64,000 nt of DNA. Origin: Mycolicibacterium brisbanense (GTDB lineage: Bacteria; Actinomycetota; Actinomycetes; Mycobacteriales; Mycobacteriaceae). The stretch is taken from positions 62,001-126,000 of the forward strand of contig NZ_BCSX01000046.1 in the NCBI RefSeq assembly GCF_001570425.1, written 5' to 3'. The position numbers were made by a program, and so were the translations under genes. A model generated the notes under the pieces. It did not search any database. It was not told where the DNA came from and saw nothing but the letters and a program-made list of their open reading frames with translations. The number at the start of each line of letters is the position of its first letter. Within the stretch, counting starts at the first letter, position 1. Shown here piece after piece: positions 8,294-14,993 of this stretch.

Positions 8294-9684
8294 CTATCGC
8301 AGCGCGTTTGGCGACGGAGGTGCCGGTGCACCACCGTGCGCACGACGCGGCGACGTGTGCGGGCGAGCGGACCGGTCGCGCGGATCTTGTGTGCGAATCG
8401 TTCGCCCGACTGCTGCAACCGATCTTGGACTTCGTCGACGTCCGTGTCGACAAGCGCGTGGTGGCGCTTGCGCCAGCGCCCGGCGATCATGACCGCTTCG
8501 ATGTTGGCGATGCTGGCCTGCAACGCCGCGGCGATCGGGTCGTGGGCCGGCCACAGGTTCAGCGCGCGGGCGTCGATGACGACGAGATCGGCTTGCATTC
8601 CCGGGGCGAGGTGACCGACCTTGTCAGCCAGGCCGAGGGCACGCGCACCGTGGACGGTCGCCCACGACAGCGCCTGCTTGCTGGTGAGTGCGGCGGTCGG
8701 CGCACTCAATCCGGTTCGTTGAAACTCCTGGTCGTGGGCCAGGCCTCGTTGGCGGGCCAGGTTGATCCGGGCGGCGGTGAGAACTTCGCCGGATACCGCC
8801 GTTTCGGTGTCGGTACCGAGCGACGGCGCGGCACCGACGCGCAGCAGTTGTTCGGTGATCGCGGTGCAATGCCCCTGACCCAGTTCGTTTTCTGGGGTGG
8901 AGGTGAAGCTGACTCCGGAGTCGGTGAGCTTCTTGACCCACTCGTCGCTTAGGCCGGTGCCGTGCACGATGTTGACGTGGGGACCCCACAAGCCCGCAGC
9001 GCCGACGGCATTCCAGCCCGGTCCGGGCGTCCCGGCGCTCTGATGCATCGACGCGATCACGCCACGGTCGACGGCAGCCCGCAGGTCCGCGATCGCCACA
9101 TCGGAGGCCGATAGTTGTGGGCCCTTGATCGCCATTCCAGCGGTAAGCAATGAGTTCCGGGAGATGGGTCCGTCGAGGAGGCGATCGATTTCGCGCACGT
9201 CATGAGGTTTGGTCGGGCCGCCATGGCCTGTGCCGTGCAAGAAGACTGCGCGGATGCCGGCGGTGGTCAGCGCGTCGATGGCGGCGTCGGCATGGCCAGG
9301 TGTCAGGCAGTTGTGACACCAGTCGCCCACAGTCGTTGTGCCACAGTTGATTTGATTCAACGCACCGGCCAATGTCCCGATGTGCATGTCGCCCTGGGTG
9401 TATCGGCGGGCGACGTGGCCGTGAGTGTGGGCCAGGTATTCCAGCAGCGACCAGTCCCCGCCGGCGAACCGTAGCGCGGTCTGCCACGTGTGTAGGTGGG
9501 CGTTGACGAGTCCGGGGATGACGATGTGGTCCTTGACGTCGACAACGTCGGTGCCGGTCGGATCGAGGTGGTCGCCCATCGCCGCGATGCGATCGGCCTC
9601 GACGAGGACGTCGATGCGTTCAGTGTCGGGGCGATGCGGCGCCATGGTGATCACCCGCGCACCGCGTAGCAATATTCGGCTCAC
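8290..9684 (-). CDS. amidohydrolase family protein (ATZ/TRZ-like deaminase/hydrolase)
   Basis: 464-residue metal-dependent hydrolase of the amidohydrolase superfamily, cytosine-deaminase/ATZ-TRZ branch, acting on ring C-N or similar bonds. An N-terminal beta-sandwich strand (ILLRGARVITM) precedes the metal motif H63-x-H65 (LVNAHLHTWQ). MHQS and VHGTGL supply further histidines, STPENELGQGH is the substrate loop, and SLGTDTETA holds the metal aspartate. The C-terminus closes with QADLVVID. The true substrate is unknown. It lies downstream of a TetR gene and behind a 19-bp palindrome shared with the hydrolase/monooxygenase operon, so it is probably part of one catabolic regulon. Confidence 0.88.
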   Translation of the reverse strand: MSRILLRGARVITMAPHRPDTERIDVLVEADRIAAMGDHLDPTGTDVVDVKDHIVIPGLVNAHLHTWQTALRFAGGDWSLLEYLAHTHGHVARRYTQGDMHIGTLAGALNQINCGTTTVGDWCHNCLTPGHADAAIDALTTAGIRAVFLHGTGHGGPTKPHDVREIDRLLDGPISRNSLLTAGMAIKGPQLSASDVAIADLRAAVDRGVIASMHQSAGTPGPGWNAVGAAGLWGPHVNIVHGTGLSDEWVKKLTDSGVSFTSTPENELGQGHCTAITEQLLRVGAAPSLGTDTETAVSGEVLTAARINLARQRGLAHDQEFQRTGLSAPTAALTSKQALSWATVHGARALGLADKVGHLAPGMQADLVVIDARALNLWPAHDPIAAALQASIANIEAVMIAGRWRKRHHALVDTDVDEVQDRLQQSGERFAHKIRATGPLARTRRRVVRTVVHRHLRRQTRCDS

Positions 9685-9769
9685 CGTTGTCTCCGATTCT
9701 CAACTGGGGCTCGCCATAGACCGCGCCCTCACGCCGTAGGCGACTCTGGGCAACTCGACGCCACTATTT

Positions 9770-9788
9770 GTGGTTACACCGTATCCAT
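9770..9788. promoter_or_regulatory. candidate operator upstream of the amidohydrolase
   Basis: GTGGTTACACCGTATCCAT matches the symmetric pattern RTGGnnACAnYGTnnCCAT and shares ACACYGTATCCATTA with the site at 10579-10597. It lies 86 bp before the amidohydrolase start and beyond the stop of the TetR gene. Probable binding site of that TetR. Confidence 0.65.
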
Positions 9789-9832
9789 TAAGGCGTCGGG
9801 ATGTCAACCACTGTTTCGGCTGACCGCCACCC

Positions 9833-10567
9833 TCACGTCGAAGTCGGGACGGCTGTCGGTAGATCGGCGTCGTCGAGCAGCTGGGTCAGGCCGTTGAGGA
9901 TCAATTCCAGCCCGAGGCTGAACTCGCGTTCCAGGCCGACTGGCAGGTGGTCGGCCACCGCCACGGTGGCGGGATAGGACTGCGGGTCCTGGGCGCGCCA
10001 GGTTTCAGGGAGTTCGGCGTCGTCATCGGTCGGGTGCTCGCCGAGCTGGATGGCGAATCCGAGGACGAAACGCGCCACTGTCGCATAGGCCTGTGCGGCC
10101 AGCTCGGGGCCGAAACCTGCGGCCAGTAAAGCTGCGATCATAAATTCGCGCTGCCGCATTGCGTTGGGTCCCATCGGAATTCGCTCGGCCAGCAACCGCG
10201 CCACTTGCGGGTGTGCACGGAAGACTTCGAACAGCGTGCGTGCGCCCGATTCCACCACCTGCCGCCACGGCATTTCGCGTGCCGCGGCCGCATCGATGTC
10301 GGCCTCACCAAGCACGGTGTCGATGACATGGGCGATCAGCTGCGCGCGCGATCTGAAATGCCGGTACAGGGTGGCAGTGCCTGAATCCAAACGCTGGGCC
10401 AGTGTCCGCATGGTCAGCGCCTCGGCGCCGTCCTCGTCGACGATCTCGGTGGCCGCGGCGATGATGCGCTCCACCGGCACGGCGGGTCGCCCTCGCGACC
10501 GTTGAGTCGACCGCGGTGCCGGTTTTGAAGTCGAGGTCACCGCCCCAGTATCACTGATTCTTGACAT
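9833..10567 (-). CDS. TetR family regulator of the catabolic cluster
   Basis: 244-residue repressor. After a basic linker (SKPAPRSTQRSRGRP), a TetR helix-turn-helix covers about residues 30-80 (VERIIAAATEIVDEDGAEALTMRTLAQRLDSGTATLYRHFRS, read in parts). The longer C-terminal domain resembles the tetracycline-repressor type C domain. It is divergent from the hydrolase/monooxygenase operon, with 31 bp between start codons. That gap is filled by a 19-bp palindrome ending 2 bp before the hydrolase ATG. A CATAAT hexamer 8-14 bp before its own ATG overlaps the same palindrome, suggesting a leaderless, autoregulated transcript. The inducer is presumably a substrate or product of the cluster. Confidence 0.9.
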   Translation of the reverse strand: MSRISDTGAVTSTSKPAPRSTQRSRGRPAVPVERIIAAATEIVDEDGAEALTMRTLAQRLDSGTATLYRHFRSRAQLIAHVIDTVLGEADIDAAAAREMPWRQVVESGARTLFEVFRAHPQVARLLAERIPMGPNAMRQREFMIAALLAAGFGPELAAQAYATVARFVLGFAIQLGEHPTDDDAELPETWRAQDPQSYPATVAVADHLPVGLEREFSLGLELILNGLTQLLDDADLPTAVPTST

Positions 10568-10578
10568 ACGACGGAATT

Positions 10579-10597
10579 ATGGCAACACTGTATCCAT
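10579..10597. promoter_or_regulatory. candidate operator between tetR and the hydrolase operon
   Basis: ATGGCAACACTGTATCCAT is an imperfect palindrome of form ATGGnnACAnTGTnnCCAT. It ends 2 bp before the hydrolase ATG and lies 11 bp from the TetR start. A second copy occurs at 9770-9788. Binding here would block both divergent genes. Confidence 0.7.
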
Positions 10598-10598
10598 T

Positions 10599-11441
10599 AT
10601 GGCTCTCCGTGATATCGATGTTCACTCGGACTCGCAGTTCGCCGCCGTCGACGGGATGCGGATCCATTACCGACGGTCGGGGACGGGGCCGACGGTGGTG
10701 CTGCTGCATGGCAGTGCGTCCTCGCTATACGGCGTGGAGGCTGTCGCGCATCGGCTGTGGGGTTCTTTCGACGTCATCCGTCTGGATCTGCCGGGCTTCG
10801 GCGTGACCGGGCCGCGGCCCGACCGTGATTACCGGGTCGCCACCTACGCTGCGACGCTCGCCCGGTTCCTGGACGTTATCGGCGTCGGGCGATGCGCGGT
10901 GGCTGGCAACTCGTTGGGCGGCAACATCGCCTGGAATCTTGCCCTTGATCACCCCGAGCACCTGCAGCTGACCGGGCTGGTGTTGATCAACGCTACCGGC
11001 TATCCGGACAAGCAACTGCCGGCCGGCATGGCACTGGCGCGCAACCCCGTCATCGGTCAACTGTTGAGACGGTTCATGCCCCGGCGCGCCGTCGAGCGCA
11101 GCCTGCGTCAAGCCCTCGGGCCGAACTGCGACATTGTCGATGCCGCGATGGTGGAGCGTGCGCACCGGTTGTGGAATCGGCCCGGTAACCGCTCGGCGTT
11201 CGTTGATTTCCTGACCACCGACCAACCCGATCGCAGCGCCGAGATCCAGAACATCGACGTGCCAACCCTGGTGCTGCGCAGCGCCGACATGGATGGCCAA
11301 CACTTCACCCGTGACATCGCCGGCAGCGTCGAAAAAGTCCATCCGGTCGGTGGGCATCTGCTGCCCGAGGAAGACCCCGCATGGGTGGCCGACGCCATCA
11401 CCCAGTTTCTGCAATCGCTCCCATCAAGGAATGCGCAATGA
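10599..11441 (+). CDS. alpha/beta hydrolase, first gene of catabolic operon
   Basis: 280-residue alpha/beta-fold hydrolase. The oxyanion segment is VVLLHGSASS, the nucleophile elbow GNSLGGN (Ser105), with an acid in VLRSADMDG and the histidine in PVGGHLLPEEDP. Overall architecture resembles meta-cleavage-product hydrolases and haloalkane/epoxide hydrolases, and the substrate is not predictable. The ATG lies 2 bp after the candidate operator, so the transcript may be leaderless. The stop overlaps the next hydrolase start by 4 bases (ATGA). Together with the second hydrolase and the FAD monooxygenase it forms a tight operon. Confidence 0.9.
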   Translation: MALRDIDVHSDSQFAAVDGMRIHYRRSGTGPTVVLLHGSASSLYGVEAVAHRLWGSFDVIRLDLPGFGVTGPRPDRDYRVATYAATLARFLDVIGVGRCAVAGNSLGGNIAWNLALDHPEHLQLTGLVLINATGYPDKQLPAGMALARNPVIGQLLRRFMPRRAVERSLRQALGPNCDIVDAAMVERAHRLWNRPGNRSAFVDFLTTDQPDRSAEIQNIDVPTLVLRSADMDGQHFTRDIAGSVEKVHPVGGHLLPEEDPAWVADAITQFLQSLPSRNAQ

Positions 11442-12331
11442 AGTACTTTGTCGCAGCCGGAGAAGGCCGCCGACTCGATGCCACCACGCGGCGCAGTCTG
11501 CGCGGCAGCTACATTCAATTGAGCGATGGTGTCACGCATTACGAGCTGACCGGGCCTGACGGCGGCGACGTCGTCGTCCTGGCCGGCGGGCTGACCATCC
11601 CGTTGTTCTACTGGGATGAGCTGGCCGCCGAGCTGCACACGCGCGGACTGCGGACCCTGGCCTACAGCGGCTACGGGCGCGGCTATTCCGACCGCATCGT
11701 CGCCCGCTATGACCAGACGCTGTTCGTCCGCCAACTTCGCGAGCTCATCGAGCGCCTCGAGGTGCCTGTGCCGTGCCATGTCGTGGGCACGTCGATGGGC
11801 GCGCTCGTCGCGATGGCGTATGTGAGCAACCACGTCGCAAGTACCGCCACCCTGACTCTGGTGGGACCGGCTGGCCTCAGCCGCCAACCGGTGATCCCGA
11901 AACTGTTGCTGGGCAACGACTTCACCGCCAGCGTCGTCGCCAAGCACCTCGGCCGCCGCATCCTGCAGCAGCATCTGGGACACAACGTCGCCGACCCCGC
12001 GCGCGCCGCGGAACTGGGGGTCATGGTCGGTGACGCCTACCGCTACGAAGGCTCGATCTACGCCTTTTTCCAGACACTTAAGCACTTTGGGTTGTTCGAC
12101 CGCGCCGAGCTCTACCGGCAGACCGGCACGCTGCCGGTGCCGATCCAATTGATCTGGGGCAGCGAGGATCACGTCACCCCGATCAGCAGCCTGGATCAAG
12201 TCCGCAAACTGCTGCAGCCCAGCCAATGCCACATCATCGACGACTGCGGCCACATGGCCCCCTTCGAACGCCCCGCCGTCGTCGCCGACCAACTGGCGAC
12301 CTTCTATGACACCTTCGACAGATCGGCTTAA
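11438..12331 (+). CDS. alpha/beta hydrolase, second gene of catabolic operon
   Basis: 297-residue alpha/beta hydrolase not closely similar to the preceding one, so the pair is functional rather than a recent duplication. The nucleophile elbow is GTSMGA (Ser119), the acid region WGSEDHVTP, and the catalytic histidine lies in DDCGHMAPFERP. The start is ATG 11438 in an ATGA overlap with the upstream stop, with AAGGA eight bases before. The frame extends 19 codons further upstream but only inside the previous gene. The monooxygenase starts three bases after its stop. Probable role: hydrolysis of a C-C or ester bond in a degradation intermediate (inference). Confidence 0.9.
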   Translation: MKYFVAAGEGRRLDATTRRSLRGSYIQLSDGVTHYELTGPDGGDVVVLAGGLTIPLFYWDELAAELHTRGLRTLAYSGYGRGYSDRIVARYDQTLFVRQLRELIERLEVPVPCHVVGTSMGALVAMAYVSNHVASTATLTLVGPAGLSRQPVIPKLLLGNDFTASVVAKHLGRRILQQHLGHNVADPARAAELGVMVGDAYRYEGSIYAFFQTLKHFGLFDRAELYRQTGTLPVPIQLIWGSEDHVTPISSLDQVRKLLQPSQCHIIDDCGHMAPFERPAVVADQLATFYDTFDRSA

Positions 12332-12334
12332 CCC

Positions 12335-13909
12335 ATGACAACGACCACTACCACCGATGTCTTGATCGTCGGCGCGGGACCCGCGGGCACCACCCTGGCC
12401 ATCGACCTCGCACGCCGCGGCGTGACGGTACGCCTCATCGACAAGGCACCGCACGCCTTCGACGGGTCCCGCGCCAAAGGCATCCAGCCCCGCACCCTGG
12501 AGGTTCTCGACGATCTGGGTGCCCTGGGCGACATCATCAACCAGGGCGCCCTCTACCCCCCGATGGGCATCCATCTCGGCCCGATCACCATCCCATTCCG
12601 GATGATGGAGAAAGGGAAACGCGGCCCCGATGTCCCCTACCCCGATACCTGGCTGATCCCGCAACACCGCACCGACCGCGCGCTGCGCGCCCGGTTCGAA
12701 TCCTTGGGCGGCCGTGTCGAATTCGGCACCGAACTGATGGAGTTCACCGATCACGACACCCATGTGACCGCGCACGTCGCGACCTCCGGCGGCGCCGAGG
12801 ACATCACCGCGCGCTACCTCGTCGGCGCTGACGGCGGCGCCAGCCGAGTCCGCAGAGCCCTCGGCATCGAGTTCGGCGGCTCCACCGACGAGGCCGACCG
12901 CATCCTCATCGTCGACGCCGCCGTCTCGGGTGGGCTGTCTCGCAAGTACTGGCACGTGTGGCCGGGCCTCAAGGGACGTTTCGTGGGCGCCTGCCCGCTG
13001 CCGCACAGCGACAAGTTCCAATGGATGATCCGGCTCTCACCCGACGAAGCAGCCCCCCAAGAACTCGCGCAGATCAACGCCCGCATCCACGCGCACACTC
13101 GCAACAAGCGACTCGCACTGCATGACATCGCCTGGCAGTCGGTGTTTCGCCCCAACATCCGCCTCGCGGCCAACTACCGCCGCGGCCGTGTCCTGCTGGC
13201 AGGTGACGCCGCCCACGTCCACACCCCCGCCGGCGCGCAGGGCCTCAACACCGGCATTGGCGACGCCTACAACTTGGGCTGGAAACTCGGCCAAGTGTTG
13301 GCAGGAGCCGACGATCAACTCCTCGACACCTACGAACACGAACGCCAACCCATCGCCGCTAGCGTGCTCGGCCTGTCTACCAAGAAATACGAAGGTATCG
13401 GCAAGTTCGACCCGTCGAGCATCCGGCGCGGCAAGGACGAAAAACAACTCGCCCTGACCTACCACGGCGGTCCACTGGCTCCCCTGGCTGCGGACCGCAC
13501 CAAGACGCTGCAAGTCGGTGACCGCGCGCCGAACGCCGACCTCGTCGACGCCGATGGCCACCGCGTACGACTGTTCGATTCCTACCGCGGAGCGCATTTC
13601 ACCGCGCTGGCCTACGGCGCACATGCCGCCGGCGCGTTGGCCGAACTCGACTGGCCCGCCGCCGGCGCGCAACTCACGCGCGTCATCGTCGACACCAGTA
13701 ACAAGGGCGATCTACCAGACGGGGTGCTCACCGACCCTACGAGAGAATTCGCCCGCATCTACGGGTTGTCTCGAGACACACTGTTGCTGATTCGCCCCGA
13801 CGGCTACATCGCCCACATCGCGATCCACAACATCGCCGAAACGACCCGCACCGCTGTACAATTCGTGACCCCGCACAGCGTGAGATCAGCGCCATCGAAG
13901 CGATCATGA
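12335..13909 (+). CDS. FAD-dependent aromatic monooxygenase (PheA/TfdB family)
   Basis: 524-residue single-component flavin hydroxylase. FAD-binding GxGxxG is at 13-18 (VLIVGAGPAGTTLA), the second FAD signature GD at 290-291 (VLLAGDAAHVHTPAGAQGLN), and the DG segment is LVGADGGASRVRRAL. A C-terminal thioredoxin-like domain (from about residue 385, QVGDRAPNADLVDADG) is typical of phenol and 2,4-dichlorophenol hydroxylase relatives. Probable reaction: NAD(P)H- and O2-dependent hydroxylation of an aromatic or heteroaromatic ring. It is the third gene of the operon, and its TGA overlaps the ATG of a truncated transporter. No ring-cleavage dioxygenase is present in the cluster. Confidence 0.91.
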   Translation: MTTTTTTDVLIVGAGPAGTTLAIDLARRGVTVRLIDKAPHAFDGSRAKGIQPRTLEVLDDLGALGDIINQGALYPPMGIHLGPITIPFRMMEKGKRGPDVPYPDTWLIPQHRTDRALRARFESLGGRVEFGTELMEFTDHDTHVTAHVATSGGAEDITARYLVGADGGASRVRRALGIEFGGSTDEADRILIVDAAVSGGLSRKYWHVWPGLKGRFVGACPLPHSDKFQWMIRLSPDEAAPQELAQINARIHAHTRNKRLALHDIAWQSVFRPNIRLAANYRRGRVLLAGDAAHVHTPAGAQGLNTGIGDAYNLGWKLGQVLAGADDQLLDTYEHERQPIAASVLGLSTKKYEGIGKFDPSSIRRGKDEKQLALTYHGGPLAPLAADRTKTLQVGDRAPNADLVDADGHRVRLFDSYRGAHFTALAYGAHAAGALAELDWPAAGAQLTRVIVDTSNKGDLPDGVLTDPTREFARIYGLSRDTLLLIRPDGYIAHIAIHNIAETTRTAVQFVTPHSVRSAPSKRS

Positions 13910-14052
13910 TCGTCGGCGCCGGAGCGCGTACCCCGGACGATCAAAACGGAAGGCGCAGTGGCGGTGTGGCCACGGTGCTACTGGCGTATGCGTTCGCCGT
14001 GATCATGGCCGGCACCACGCTGCCCACCCCGCCGGTGCGTTGGCTCCGTTGA
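13906..14052 (+). pseudogene. truncated MFS transporter (N-terminal fragment)
   Basis: A 48-codon frame starts in an ATGA overlap with the monooxygenase stop, the same coupling style as the other operon junctions. After a polar start it reads VATVLLAYAFAVIMAGTTLP, a typical first transmembrane helix of a major facilitator protein, where a motif like PTPLYPLY would be expected. Instead the frame changes to PTPPVRWLR and stops. The rest of the transporter (about 350 residues) is absent, so the operon seems to have lost its uptake or efflux gene by deletion with a breakpoint near 14030. Confidence 0.7.
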
Positions 14053-14115
14053 TGGTTTCAGCAGGTGGCGTGCATGCTCGGGGCCCTCATCGTGACGGCG
14101 CGAAAAACCCCACAC

Positions 14116-14826
14116 TCATCGGCTGCTCGGGCATGTTGCCGCCGCGTCACGCAAGACTGGCACCGACGGTTCATCAACCGCCAACCCATAGCCCCGCATC
14201 ACCGCGATGAACTGCATCGCGTACTGGCAGTGAAACGCTGCATTCGGCGGCATCCACGACGCCGGCTCTTTATCGCCCTTGTCCTGGTTCGCCTGCCCCT
14301 GCACCGCAAGGAGATTGGCGGGATCGTTGGCGAACCGGACGCGCAACGATTCCGGCCATGTCCACGCACCCTGATCCCATGAATAGGCCAGCGGCACGAT
14401 GTGCTCGATCTGTATTGCCGCACCAGACTTGTTGCCGCGCTGGAAGTTTACCGTCGTACTGGTGTATGGATCGTGCAGCACACCCGTGGCCACCGCACGC
14501 GGGCAGCGACTGATCGCCACATAGGTCTTGTCGATCAGATCGCGATCAAGGATGTCGTTTCTCGTATCACACTGGTTATGTCCGCCAGGCGCATCGGTGT
14601 CATCGGTCCACGCCTCCCCGAACGCCGCACGGCGATAATCTCCATGACGGACACGGACCGGCACCACCGGCACTCCAGCGAGAACATCAACCCCAACAGT
14701 TACCGTCGGCAGATCAGCCCCGGCCACCGACATCGATGGACCGGCCGACGACATTACCGTTTGCACAGCCACCACAACTGCCAGCACCGCAGCCGCACCC
14801 GACCAAGCCATCCTCGCCCGGCTCAT
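14116..14826 (-). CDS. secreted HNH-type endonuclease family protein (DUF1524-like)
   Basis: 236-residue exported protein. The N-terminal hydrophobic stretch (about 7-28) looks like a signal peptide or anchor. The nuclease-like core has EHIVPL (H142), NDPANLLAV (N171) and NQDKGDKEPASWMPP (N180, K183), the DUF1524/GmrSD-type HNH arrangement. Cysteines at 86, 108, 200 and 232 could form disulfides, fitting an extracytoplasmic site. Probably the ortholog of Rv2972c. Its start overlaps the stop of a 56-residue ORF (ATGA), which in turn overlaps recG, so the three are likely co-transcribed. Biological role unknown; nuclease activity is inferred from motifs only. Confidence 0.85.
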   Translation of the reverse strand: MSRARMAWSGAAAVLAVVVAVQTVMSSAGPSMSVAGADLPTVTVGVDVLAGVPVVPVRVRHGDYRRAAFGEAWTDDTDAPGGHNQCDTRNDILDRDLIDKTYVAISRCPRAVATGVLHDPYTSTTVNFQRGNKSGAAIQIEHIVPLAYSWDQGAWTWPESLRVRFANDPANLLAVQGQANQDKGDKEPASWMPPNAAFHCQYAMQFIAVMRGYGLAVDEPSVPVLRDAAATCPSSR

Positions 14827-14993
14827 CGGAGCGTTCCCGACTTGAACTCAACCTCTTGTAGCGTTTTGCCCAACACAGCAAACCCCCCAAGGAAGCGGGT
14901 GTCGCAGCCGTCCCGGACCGGAATCTCGGCGATCCCGGCGAGCACGTCGATGCCCGGCGCGACCGCGATGGCCAGCCATGCCGGCCGGTTCAT
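14823..14993 (-). CDS. 56-residue ORF between recG and the HNH protein
   Basis: The small frame begins with ATG overlapping the recG TGA (ATGA) and ends overlapping the HNH start (ATGA), so it fits the operon with no free bases. It begins MNRPAWLAIAVAPGIDVLAG and continues IAEIPVR. This resembles the stretch VGVDVLAGVPVVPVR near residue 45 of the neighbouring HNH protein. It may be the stub of a second, truncated copy of that gene, or a genuine small coupling peptide. No domain recognised. Confidence 0.5.
   Translation of the reverse strand: MNRPAWLAIAVAPGIDVLAGIAEIPVRDGCDTRFLGGFAVLGKTLQEVEFKSGTLR

Noticed and set aside
10561..10566. TTGACA as -35 box for the hydrolase operon
   Set aside because: No -10 at acceptable spacing; the hexamer overlaps the TetR start codon and may be chance.
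11108..13021. 637-codon minus frame opposite the hydrolase and monooxygenase genes
   Set aside because: Shadow frame; both + genes have full catalytic motifs and coupled starts.
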